Assembly: GCF_030816115.1 (NCBI RefSeq)
Contig: NZ_JAUSXQ010000001.1
Coordinates: forward strand, 4,011,001 to 4,075,000
Length of the DNA stretch: 64,000 nt
Origin: Chryseobacterium sp. W4I1
Lineage (GTDB): Bacteria > Bacteroidota > Bacteroidia > Flavobacteriales > Weeksellaceae
Reading direction: 5' to 3'
Part shown: piece after piece, positions 26,176 to 34,443 of the stretch
Position numbering within the stretch: the stretch's first letter is position 1
How the letters are laid out: each line of letters opens with the position of its first letter
Notes under the pieces: model-generated
What the model was told of the DNA's origin: nothing
Seen by the model: only the letters and a program-made list of their open reading frames with translations
Database searches by the model: none
Made by a program: the position numbers and the translations under genes

Positions 26176-26658
26176 TTATTTTTTTATGATTTTAAAAGTT
26201 TTTATGTTCTCTCCCTTTTGATTGATCCGAATAATATAAACTGCTGCTGGGAGCGAAGAAAGATTAAGTTCGGATTTGGACTCTGCGATCATCTCTTTTT
26301 TGATCAGTTTGCCCTGAGCATCGAACAACTGGTATTCCGTCCCTTTATAAGAAGTAGAGGTAAAATCTATGTACAGAAAATCTCTGAAAGGATTGGGGTA
26401 AATTAAAATGCCTTCTTGCTTTGATACGGTTTCGCTGGCGGACAGTGTAGTAATTTCATAGGCCTGTTGTACACCTTCCATTACCTGGAAGTTCGCCCCT
26501 TTGTTGAGGTAGGTGGTTTGGCCCACACTGTAAGAAACCGAGCCGTTGCTTCCCGATGCATTCGTTCCTGTCGCCAAAACTGCTGACTGAGCAGTCAGAA
26601 GACTGACGGAAAAAGTGAACAGAATGAGAAAGAAGCAGTGAATAGATGTTCTTTTCAT
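26176..26658 (-). CDS. Short secreted protein with T9SS type A sorting domain
   Basis: A 160-residue protein with signal peptide (cleaved near LTAQ, residue 24), a short Gly/Ser/Asn segment (TNASGSNGSVSYSVGQTTY, VMEGVQQAYEI) and a complete T9SS type A sorting domain (ILIYPNPFRDFLYIDF, GTEYQLFDAQGKLIKK, LSSLPAAVYIIRINQKGE, KTFKIIKK). Almost all of it is sorting signal, so it may be a small surface anchor or a minimal cargo. It is the first gene of the operon that continues with the fibre-like and small secreted proteins. Confidence 0.88.
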   Translation of the reverse strand: MKRTSIHCFFLILFTFSVSLLTAQSAVLATGTNASGSNGSVSYSVGQTTYLNKGANFQVMEGVQQAYEITTLSASETVSKQEGILIYPNPFRDFLYIDFTSTSYKGTEYQLFDAQGKLIKKEMIAESKSELNLSSLPAAVYIIRINQKGENIKTFKIIKK

Positions 26659-26822
26659 GTAAAATAGTTTTCTGGTTATTAATTAGTTATCCAAATTTTT
26701 TATTTGAAAATTTGTGAACACTAAATTACCATATATCAAAACCAGATGACAGGAAAATAGACTAACGACAAAAATAATCGACCAACGGCATTTTATTGCA
26801 AAAATGTTGGTATTCAGTGATT

Positions 26823-27530
26823 TCAGGGATCAAGGAAGGAAAGTTTCTCTTTGTAAGTTCTGCCAATAGGAAGTCTGATCTGATGGATAAGTTCTATCTC
26901 GTTGCTGCTTTTTCCGCGGATGAAGTGCCTGGGTACGGCATAGCTGCGATGTATCCTCACAAAAGAATCAAAAAAGCTTTTATTAAGGATGTTTCCCAGG
27001 GAATCCAGAACGCAGTGCTTCTTTTCATGGGTAACGAGTCTGGTATAATCTTTCAGAGCTTCAAGATAGAGGATGTCAGTAAGTTTTACCTGAGAAGTAT
27101 TACCACCTTCTTTTATTTTAATGCAGTTTTCACCAAGAAGAGCATCAAAGCTGTCACACTTTTCTTTTGTTTCAAAAAAATTGAATACTTTCTGTATTGA
27201 TTGCTGAAATCGTTCTGTTTTCAGTGGTTTTGTGACGAAGTCAAGGGTATCCGTTTCAAATGCTTCGGCTGCCAGTTCAGGTTGGGAGCTTACAAAGATG
27301 CAGGCCGGGATTTTGTGAGCCAGTTTTCTGAATTCCAATCCACTCATTCCGTTTAGATTGGTCTCGCTGATCAGAAGATCAATCGGGAATTCAAGATACG
27401 GAATTGCTTTTTCCGCAGAATCAAAAGATGCAATAATCTCTATATTGTCATATTGCCTGACATGATGCTGAAGAACCAGTCTATCCAGTTCGTCATTGTC
27501 AATGATCATACATTTAAGATAGGTAATCAT
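26823..27530 (-). CDS. LytTR-family regulator with a receiver domain lacking the phosphoacceptor Asp
   Basis: A 235-residue response-regulator-like protein. The receiver domain (about 1-120) keeps the acidic pocket (IIDNDELDR, Asp11/Asp13) and the Lys of TKPLK. Where the phosphoacceptor Asp should be, in LLISETNLNGMSG, there is Glu56. Glu can mimic phosphorylated Asp, so the protein may be locked on, or regulated without a kinase. The C-terminal LytTR DNA-binding domain (about 130-232) is intact (ILYLEALKDYTRLVT, FVRIHRSYAVP, LPIGRTYKEKL). No histidine kinase gene is adjacent. It precedes, on the same strand, the three-gene secreted operon, which is a plausible target. Confidence 0.9.
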   Translation of the reverse strand: MITYLKCMIIDNDELDRLVLQHHVRQYDNIEIIASFDSAEKAIPYLEFPIDLLISETNLNGMSGLEFRKLAHKIPACIFVSSQPELAAEAFETDTLDFVTKPLKTERFQQSIQKVFNFFETKEKCDSFDALLGENCIKIKEGGNTSQVKLTDILYLEALKDYTRLVTHEKKHCVLDSLGNILNKSFFDSFVRIHRSYAVPRHFIRGKSSNEIELIHQIRLPIGRTYKEKLSFLDP

Positions 27531-27736
27531 GATCTTTTGTAGGTTGATTTTTATAAGATTTGTAATTTTAAATGTTTATTGTTTGCAAATCTGTTTTATA
27601 AAGTTATTAATTTTTCACAAAAGAAAGATATTGTAAACTTAAATTAACATTAAAAATCGATAGAATGAAAAAATGATTTTGTTTTTTTTCCTGAAAATTG
27701 GTATCTTGTGAAAATCATAAACATAGACAGAAATTA

Positions 27737-29596
27737 ATGCTAGATAAGAAAGAACATAATTACGAAAAAGCCATTTTGGTAGGGGTTATTACCCAAAATC
27801 AGGATGAAGATAAGCTTACGGAATATATGGATGAACTGGAGTTTTTGGCCTTCACAGCAGGTGCGACGGTGCAAAAACGTTTTACTCAGAAATTAACTCA
27901 GCCGGATTCCAAAACTTTTATCGGAAGCGGTAAAGCACAGGAAATAAAAGAATATGTAAAGGAAAACGAGATAGGAACTATTATTTTTGATGACGAACTG
28001 TCTCCTTCCCAGCTTAAAAACCTTGAAAAAGAAATAGAAGTAAAAATTCTGGACCGGACGAATCTTATTCTGGATATTTTTGCACAAAGAGCCCAGACGT
28101 CTTATGCAAGAACCCAGGTGGAATTGGCTCAATATCAGTATCTATTACCCCGTCTGACAAGGATGTGGACTCACCTTGAACGTCAGAAAGGAGGAATCGG
28201 GATGAGAGGTCCCGGTGAAACTGAAATTGAAACTGACCGCCGTATCATCCGTGACAGAATTTCCCTATTGAAGGATAAGCTGAAAGTAATAGACAAACAG
28301 ATGGCCACCCAGCGTAATAACCGCGGAAAAGTGGTTAGGGCTGCTTTGGTAGGTTACACCAACGTTGGAAAATCTACGCTGATGAATGCGCTTTCCAAAT
28401 CTGATGTATTTGCAGAAAACAAACTGTTTGCAACACTGGATACGACCGTACGAAAAGTGGTCATTGGAAATTTACCGTTTTTACTTACTGATACAGTTGG
28501 ATTTATCAGAAAGCTACCCACGCAGCTTGTAGAATCTTTTAAATCTACATTGGATGAGGTTCGGGAAGCAGACCTGCTGATTCATGTAGTAGATATTTCT
28601 CATGAAAGCTTTGAAGACCAGGTAGAGTCTGTTAACAATACCTTGATGGAGATCAATGCTCATCAGAAACCAATGATCATGGTTTTCAATAAAATTGATG
28701 ATTTCAGCTACGAGAAAAAGGATGATGATGATCTTACACCATCTACAAAAAAGAATATTTCTCTGGAAGAATGGACGAAAACGTGGATGGGTAAATCTAA
28801 ATATCCAACTGTTTTCATCTCTGCTTTAACGAAGGAAAATTTCCCGGAAATGAAGAAGATGATCTACGATGAGGTAATGAAAATTCATATTTCCAGGTTC
28901 CCATACAATGATTTCCTTTTCGAGTATTTCGATAACGATGAGGTAGAAGAAGAAAACAACGATTTGATGAAATATCACTTTTTCCTGTTATTGGTTTTAT
29001 TTTCAGTTTTTGGATTCAGCCAGAAATCAAAAATTAATTTAAAAAATATAGAGAAAGATCTTAAAAATTCAGCTTCTCCTTACAATTATGAGAAGCTGAT
29101 CTTTAAATATAAGGGATATCCGAAATCTCTGGACAGTATTGAAGCCCAGCACTTATATTACGGAAGAAATTTCAGGAATGATAAAATTTCGACAACAGAC
29201 GACGGCTTTAAAATTCTGGCAGAAGCTTTTAAACAAGAGAATTTTGAAGAATGTATCAAACAGGGAAAGATCCTTTATGATAAAGATCCTACCAATCTGG
29301 ATATTCTTCTTGTCCTTCTAAGAGCTTATGATGCCCGGAAAGACGGCAATAACTTTATGCATCACCTGAATCAGTTCCGCTCGCTTACTGAAGGAATGAA
29401 AAATTCCGGGGACGGAGCATCTGAAAAAACAGCTTATCTGGTCAATTCCGTGGGCGATGAGTACATCCTTCTAAATATCCTCAATATTGGAAAAGATTAT
29501 ACAAGAGCATCAAAAACCGGGAAGGACGGTATGTTTGATATTTGGGAAAAAGACGGTAACCAGCTGTATATCAAAATACTTTATTTAGACCTATAA
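27737..29596 (+). CDS. hflX: GTPase HflX, reading into a downstream secreted protein
   Basis: The ATG at 27737 (MLDKKEHNYEKAILVGVITQ) is preferred to a TTG at 27698. Residues 1-~410 are a full HflX, a ribosome-binding GTPase that splits or rescues stalled ribosomes: N-domain GSGKAQEI, coiled hinge with GPGETEIETDRR, G1 GYTNVGKST, G3 DTVGF, G4 NKID, and an acidic tail. The frame does not stop there but continues at residue 411 into MKYHFFLLLVLFSVFGFSQ, a signal peptide, and a DUF4919 domain. A cytoplasmic GTPase with an internal signal peptide makes no sense. Removing one T from GATTTGATG (28961-28969) would give the HflX tail ...NND and a TGA overlapping the next ATG. Confidence 0.92.
   Translation: MLDKKEHNYEKAILVGVITQNQDEDKLTEYMDELEFLAFTAGATVQKRFTQKLTQPDSKTFIGSGKAQEIKEYVKENEIGTIIFDDELSPSQLKNLEKEIEVKILDRTNLILDIFAQRAQTSYARTQVELAQYQYLLPRLTRMWTHLERQKGGIGMRGPGETEIETDRRIIRDRISLLKDKLKVIDKQMATQRNNRGKVVRAALVGYTNVGKSTLMNALSKSDVFAENKLFATLDTTVRKVVIGNLPFLLTDTVGFIRKLPTQLVESFKSTLDEVREADLLIHVVDISHESFEDQVESVNNTLMEINAHQKPMIMVFNKIDDFSYEKKDDDDLTPSTKKNISLEEWTKTWMGKSKYPTVFISALTKENFPEMKKMIYDEVMKIHISRFPYNDFLFEYFDNDEVEEENNDLMKYHFFLLLVLFSVFGFSQKSKINLKNIEKDLKNSASPYNYEKLIFKYKGYPKSLDSIEAQHLYYGRNFRNDKISTTDDGFKILAEAFKQENFEECIKQGKILYDKDPTNLDILLVLLRAYDARKDGNNFMHHLNQFRSLTEGMKNSGDGASEKTAYLVNSVGDEYILLNILNIGKDYTRASKTGKDGMFDIWEKDGNQLYIKILYLDL
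28967..29596 (+). CDS. DUF4919-type exported protein, start inside the fused frame
   Basis: From the in-frame ATG at 28967 this is a 209-residue protein with a clear signal peptide (cleaved at about FGFSQ, residue 19). The mature domain (LKNSASPYNYEKLIFKYKG, TTDDGFKILAEAFKQENFEECIKQGK, a tetratricopeptide-like helical section, then a Tyr-rich end GNQLYIKILYLDL) fits DUF4919, a Bacteroidota family of unknown function. In the likely true arrangement its ATG overlaps the HflX stop (TGATG), giving translational coupling. The antiporter gene begins 21 bases later. Confidence 0.75.
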   Translation: MKYHFFLLLVLFSVFGFSQKSKINLKNIEKDLKNSASPYNYEKLIFKYKGYPKSLDSIEAQHLYYGRNFRNDKISTTDDGFKILAEAFKQENFEECIKQGKILYDKDPTNLDILLVLLRAYDARKDGNNFMHHLNQFRSLTEGMKNSGDGASEKTAYLVNSVGDEYILLNILNIGKDYTRASKTGKDGMFDIWEKDGNQLYIKILYLDL

Positions 29597-29617
29597 ATTA
29601 ATTAAAAAAACACTTTA

Positions 29618-30898
29618 GTGGAGTTATATTATTCATTTTCAGCCCTAATAGTATTAGCATCGATTTTTGCCTACCTGAATTACAGATTTCTGAAGCTTCC
29701 GAGTACCATCGGGATCATGGTGATTGCCATTGTAGTTTCTATTTTTCTTGTAATGTTTGGTGAGACGATACTTCCAAGAACATTTGGGCATTTAAACAAT
29801 TTAATGAACAGTATAGACTTCACAGAAGTTCTGATGGGAGCCATGCTGAATTTCCTTCTCTTTGCAGGAGGAATTCATATTAATATCAACGACCTTAAGG
29901 AACAGTTCCGGCCGGTTCTTATATTTTCTACAGCAGGAGTGGTTATTTCCACATTTGTAGTAGGATTCGGGATGTTTTACCTGCTACCGTTTTTAGGAAT
30001 TCAACTGCCATTCATTTACTGTCTGGTTTTTGGAGCACTTATTTCGCCTACCGATCCGGTTGCGGTTCTGAGTATCCTGAAACAGGCCAATGTTTCCAAA
30101 TCACTGGAAACAAAAGTGGCCGGGGAATCTTTGTTTAATGACGGTATGGCTGTTGTGGTCTTTACCGTAGTGCTGCAGCTGGCTATTGGAAAAGAAGTAG
30201 ATCTGGGCGTTGAAAGTATAGGCTTGCTGCTGCTGAAAGAAGCGGGTGGAGGTATTCTTCTTGGTGTAGTGCTGGGGTGGATCACATCCAGGCTGATGCG
30301 TGAAGTGGATGATTATATTATTTCCGTTCTGGTAACGCTTTCTGTGGTGATGGGAGGATATCTTATCGCCAGACAGATGCATATTTCCGGACCTTTAACG
30401 ATGGTTGCCGCAGGTTTATTCATGGGTAATTTTAACGTCAGATTTAAAATGAAATCAATCACTCAGGATTATCTTATCAAATTCTGGGAACTGATTGATG
30501 AAATTCTGAATGCCGTGTTATTCCTGTTCATAGGTTTTGAGTTATTGATGATCAAAGACTTAAAGTTCTTTATGGTTCCTGGCCTGTTGGCTATTGCCGT
30601 GGTTTTAATTGCGCGTCTGATCTCAATCTGGGTGCCAACTAGATTCATGTCTCTAAGAACAAGATTTAGTCCGCAGACTATAAAAGTTTTGGTTTGGGGA
30701 GGAATCCGTGGCGGAGTTTCTATTGCGTTGGCCATGTCTATTCCCAAAAGTGAATACAGTGAAATTATTCTAAGTATCACATATTGTGTTGTTGTATTTT
30801 CTATTATCGTTCAGGGACTTACGATTGCCAAAGTAGCTAATCCAAAGGCTATTGCGAAAGAAGAACAGCAGAGTAGTGTTGCAGATGAGCATGCATAA
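29618..30898 (+). CDS. CPA1-family Na+/H+ antiporter
   Basis: A 426-residue inner-membrane protein with about 12 helices, starting at GTG 29618 (GTG-GAG-TTA, read MELYYSFSAL). Family signatures are the ALISPTDPVAVL helix and ESLFNDGMAVVVF with the transport Asp, plus GGIRGGVSIALA near the C-terminus. CPA1 members exchange Na+ or Li+ (some K+) for H+ to control cytoplasmic pH. It lacks the long C-terminal regulatory domain of some relatives and ends in a short Gln/Ser/Glu tail. It is closely spaced after the DUF4919 gene and before the AlkD-like gene, so cotranscription is likely. Confidence 0.92.
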   Translation: MELYYSFSALIVLASIFAYLNYRFLKLPSTIGIMVIAIVVSIFLVMFGETILPRTFGHLNNLMNSIDFTEVLMGAMLNFLLFAGGIHININDLKEQFRPVLIFSTAGVVISTFVVGFGMFYLLPFLGIQLPFIYCLVFGALISPTDPVAVLSILKQANVSKSLETKVAGESLFNDGMAVVVFTVVLQLAIGKEVDLGVESIGLLLLKEAGGGILLGVVLGWITSRLMREVDDYIISVLVTLSVVMGGYLIARQMHISGPLTMVAAGLFMGNFNVRFKMKSITQDYLIKFWELIDEILNAVLFLFIGFELLMIKDLKFFMVPGLLAIAVVLIARLISIWVPTRFMSLRTRFSPQTIKVLVWGGIRGGVSIALAMSIPKSEYSEIILSITYCVVVFSIIVQGLTIAKVANPKAIAKEEQQSSVADEHA

Positions 30899-30924
30899 TT
30901 TTAAATAGATAAATCACTATTGTC

Positions 30925-31644
30925 ATGAGTGATCTGATTAAAGAAATACAGGAAGCCCTGGCTGTACTGTCCATTCCTGAAAAAGCGGAGTTCTTTCCAA
31001 GGTTTTTCAAAACAGGAAAAGGAGAATATGGTGAAGGAGATTTATTTTTAGGCGTAAAGGTTCCGGATCAGAGATCTGTAGCCAAAGAATATTATTCCAA
31101 AATAAGTCTTCAGGATCTGGGCATTCTCCTGACATCTAAATACCATGAACATCGTCTTACTGCTCTTTTTATGCTGATTTACAAGTTTGAAAAAACGAAA
31201 GATAAGGCCGTGAAAGAAGAGATCATACAGTTTTACCTGGATCATTTGCCATACGTCAATAATTGGGATCTGGTAGATTCGAGCTGCTATAAAATTCTAG
31301 GGAGGTATGCCTTTGAAAACGGAAAGGAAGAACTGCTGAGAAACCTTTCAGATTCTGAGGAAATGTGGCACAAGAGAATTGCTGTGGTAGGGACGATGCA
31401 TTATGTGAAAAAAGGGTCTTTTGAACTGACGAAAGAATTTGTTACTAAAAACCTGAAGCATTCCCATGATCTGATGCATAAAGCAAACGGATGGCTGTTA
31501 AGGGAAATGGGTCAGAAAAGTGAAACTGAACTGATTGCTTTTTTAAATAAACACTATCGGGAAATGCCAAGAACCAGCCTGAGATATGCTATCGAAAAGC
31601 TGGATGAAGGGATAAGACAGGATTATTTGAAAGGCAGAATTTAA
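30925..31644 (+). CDS. DNA alkylation repair protein, AlkD-like HEAT-repeat family
   Basis: A 239-residue all-helical protein: FPRFFKTGKGEYGEGDLFLGVKVPDQR, LLTSKYHEHRLTALFML, NNWDLVDSSCYKILG, MHKANGWLLREMG. These are typical of the AlkD-like HEAT-repeat DNA glycosylases that excise alkylated, bulky bases. The Trp and Asp in NNWDLVD fit the family's catalytic/DNA-contact region (inferred). The gene starts 26 bases after the antiporter stop. Substrate range cannot be told from sequence. Confidence 0.9.
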   Translation: MSDLIKEIQEALAVLSIPEKAEFFPRFFKTGKGEYGEGDLFLGVKVPDQRSVAKEYYSKISLQDLGILLTSKYHEHRLTALFMLIYKFEKTKDKAVKEEIIQFYLDHLPYVNNWDLVDSSCYKILGRYAFENGKEELLRNLSDSEEMWHKRIAVVGTMHYVKKGSFELTKEFVTKNLKHSHDLMHKANGWLLREMGQKSETELIAFLNKHYREMPRTSLRYAIEKLDEGIRQDYLKGRI

Positions 31645-31729
31645 AAAAGTAGTGGTTTTCCGTGAAATTACAGGCTCCGTAAATTTTTTTCAACAGGAAT
31701 TAAGTAGTTTTGTGTTTTAAAACTCAAAT

Positions 31730-32398
31730 ATGAAAAATTTTCTGAAGCTGTTGGCTCTTATTTTTCCTTTATTGGTGCTCACCAGCTGTTTTGATATCCT
31801 GGATAAAGTCAATGTAAAAGCTGATGGAACAGGAGAGTACACTATTATTCTCAACGCCAGTAAAAGCAAAACCAGGCTTGCTTCAATTTCTAAAATGGAA
31901 ACTATTAACGGAAAAAAAGTTCCGAAAAAAGCGGAAATTGAGAATAAAATTAATGAAGCAGCCAAAATATTCAAAGGAACTCCGGGAATCACCAATGTGA
32001 AAACTTCAATGGATTTTGATAATTATATCATCAAATTAAGCTGTAATTTTAAAAAAATTGAAAACATCAATGCCGGACTTGAACAGCTTAAAGCTAAAAA
32101 TATCCTTGGCAAAATGATCCCGACTCAAATCTACAGCCAGAATCTTGAAAAAAAATCACTGACCAGAAATAAGGTGAATACCTTTAAATCGGATTATGAT
32201 AAAATGGGAAAGGCAGACAAAGAAATCTTCAATAATGCCAAATATACTTCCGTGATGCAGTTTGAAAGTTCTGTAAAATCCCAGACAAACAGCGCCTATG
32301 TACTTTCTCCAAATAAAAAAGCAGTGAAGCTGGAGGCCGATATTTTAGACCTTATTTTTCAAAAAAAACAACTACAAAACACGATATTATTTCAATAA
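31730..32398 (+). CDS. Lipoprotein of unknown function, first of a three-gene envelope set
   Basis: A 222-residue protein with a lipobox (VLTSC, about residues 16-20). The mature part is Lys-rich with alternating helices and strands (VKADGTGEYTIILN, KTSMDFDNYIIKLSCNF). I do not recognise a named family. TAGTTTTG at 31705-31712 matches the -7 consensus, but no TTG lies at proper distance upstream. The next gene starts 16 bases after its stop, and all three genes to 35682 encode exported or anchored proteins, so they probably act together in the envelope. Confidence 0.75.
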   Translation: MKNFLKLLALIFPLLVLTSCFDILDKVNVKADGTGEYTIILNASKSKTRLASISKMETINGKKVPKKAEIENKINEAAKIFKGTPGITNVKTSMDFDNYIIKLSCNFKKIENINAGLEQLKAKNILGKMIPTQIYSQNLEKKSLTRNKVNTFKSDYDKMGKADKEIFNNAKYTSVMQFESSVKSQTNSAYVLSPNKKAVKLEADILDLIFQKKQLQNTILFQ

Positions 32399-32460
32399 AT
32401 TCTAATACACAACCATGAAATCGATCCTTTTAAAAACACAAACAATTACTTTCATACTTT

Positions 32461-34443
32461 TTGGGTTTTATGTTTGTTTTTGCACAGCAAAGTATGAAAC
32501 TTCCCAATGATGCCGTATTTTATATGGAGATCAACGGGAAACAGCTTAATCAAAAGATCAACTGGCAGAAACTGAATCCGTTACTGCATGAATTAAGCAA
32601 AAAAAGCAAAGAAAAATCTTCGTGGAATGATTACTCCAAAACGGGGATCAAATATGATGCTACGCAATATCATTATGCCACTACCAATGATTCTATAAAG
32701 GCTTATAACACTCATTTTATCATTGATAACAAAGAAAAATTTCAGGAATTTATCAATTCTATTAAGAAAAAAGGCCTGGAAATTTCCAAGAAAAACAAGT
32801 ATTCTTACGTAGATATAGATGATGATGTTTTTGTAGCATGGAATAATGACCGTGCGGTCCTGAGCCTGGTTAGTTATACAAAGCCATATAAAGACATCTG
32901 GTCTGCTGATGCTACGATAGACAGTGCCGTAGCGGTTGCAGACAGTGCAGCAGTCGTGGTAGACAGTGCTTATGCCATAGAGCCGGAACTTCCTTTTGAC
33001 TATAAAGAAGAAATCATCAGTTTGAAGGATGAAATCAAATATTTGAAGGAAAATATCAAAGAAAACAACAAGGAAATCACCCGGATCCAGAAAGATATCA
33101 AGTATCTGGAAAAGAACCACAAATATCCTAAGGAAAATGTAGATACCCAGCACCCGGATGGTGAGGCTGAAGTATATCCGAAAGAAGAGGATTGGAACGA
33201 AGGTGAAGCTGTAGTGGATACGGCTTATCAGAAAGAACTGGATTCTATGCGTATAGAAGAGTTCAAAATAGTAAAGAAAATTGCTGAGGAACGTTTCGAC
33301 CGGTATTTTAATTCCAATTTAGAAATTGATGTTCCTAAAGCAATGCTCACTTTCCGGGATCCTAATTCTGACATGTTCGTCTACACAGACTACGGAAAGA
33401 TAGTTAATGACGGAATCTATGGTAAAATGATGAAGAGTCTGGAGTTCTGGCAGTTCCTTAAGAATGCCTATAATTCAAGTTCTTCTTATAATTTATACTT
33501 TGAAAAAGATAAAGTAAAGCTAGTAAATAACTATCAGCATAAAAACTCAGAAACCCAGAAAACTATTTCTTCTGTTTATAAAGGAAAGAAAAACAAAAAA
33601 CTGGCTGCATTGATCAATGATAAAAGCATCGGGTATTATGTGATGAATGTAAACGGGGCAAAAACTTTTGATATGATGTACAGCCTGCTTCAGGATTCCG
33701 GAGAAGGCGAGTACAAAAAGGAAATGGAGCTGATGATGGAAACCATGAAAATTGTTCTGGACGAAGAAGCTATTACCAAAATAGCTCCAGGAAACGGAAT
33801 TTTTGTTCTGAATGAATTAAAATCCAAGCAGGTAGAATATACGGACTACGAATATGATGATGACTATAATGAAAAGGAAGTGAAGAAAACTAAAGATGTA
33901 GCCGTTCCTAATTTCACTTTTGCCTTTGCAACAGAAAATGAAGGTTATTGGAACAGGGTTTTCAATGTACTGACCACCAATAAGCATTTGTCTAAAAAGT
34001 TCTCAAAAACCGGAAATTTTTACTCGTTTAAAGATGAAAAAGGGGATGGATATCTTGATCAGCTGTATTTTACAGTAAAAGACGGCATCGTATACCTTAC
34101 CAGTTCTACAGACAATCTTACGCCTCAGAACCAGTCTGGCATCTCTAAGCAGTGGGCAAAAGATTCCTCTAAATATCCATTATCCGGAAGATTCGATATC
34201 CAGAGACTTTTGATCGGTTTAGAAAAAGAATTCAAAACACCTTCCGAAAGAAAAACATTGGATCTGTTCAGAAAAAATGTTGGTGAAGTGTATTATAAAA
34301 CCGAAGTAAAGGGAGAAAGCGTAGAAACAGAAATGGATTACAACATTAAAAATTCTTCGGAAAACAGTCTGATGTATTTCTTTGATCTGTTTGATGAGCT
34401 TTATAAAATTAATGAATCAGAAAAAAAGCCGCAAATCCTGTAA
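32461..34443 (+). CDS. Exported DUF4836-like protein, 5' end frameshifted
   Basis: As read, the frame opens at TTG 32461 (660 residues). The natural start is probably the ATG at 32415: removing one T from the run near 32457-32462 joins MKSILLKTQTITFIL in frame to LGFMFVFAQQSMKLP, giving a normal signal peptide and about 675 residues. The mature part has an N-terminal domain starting LPNDAVFYMEINGKQL, an acidic and Lys-rich coiled-coil-like linker (about residues 175-250), then a second domain. I place it near DUF4836 by its N-terminal pattern, with modest certainty. It lies between the lipoprotein and a TM-anchored protein with a similar N-terminal domain; the stop abuts the next ATG. Confidence 0.72.
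   Translation: MGFMFVFAQQSMKLPNDAVFYMEINGKQLNQKINWQKLNPLLHELSKKSKEKSSWNDYSKTGIKYDATQYHYATTNDSIKAYNTHFIIDNKEKFQEFINSIKKKGLEISKKNKYSYVDIDDDVFVAWNNDRAVLSLVSYTKPYKDIWSADATIDSAVAVADSAAVVVDSAYAIEPELPFDYKEEIISLKDEIKYLKENIKENNKEITRIQKDIKYLEKNHKYPKENVDTQHPDGEAEVYPKEEDWNEGEAVVDTAYQKELDSMRIEEFKIVKKIAEERFDRYFNSNLEIDVPKAMLTFRDPNSDMFVYTDYGKIVNDGIYGKMMKSLEFWQFLKNAYNSSSSYNLYFEKDKVKLVNNYQHKNSETQKTISSVYKGKKNKKLAALINDKSIGYYVMNVNGAKTFDMMYSLLQDSGEGEYKKEMELMMETMKIVLDEEAITKIAPGNGIFVLNELKSKQVEYTDYEYDDDYNEKEVKKTKDVAVPNFTFAFATENEGYWNRVFNVLTTNKHLSKKFSKTGNFYSFKDEKGDGYLDQLYFTVKDGIVYLTSSTDNLTPQNQSGISKQWAKDSSKYPLSGRFDIQRLLIGLEKEFKTPSERKTLDLFRKNVGEVYYKTEVKGESVETEMDYNIKNSSENSLMYFFDLFDELYKINESEKKPQIL

Noticed and set aside
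32593..33153. 186-codon minus-strand frame
   Set aside because: Antisense to the exported protein gene; composition is the complement of its Lys/Asp-rich linker.
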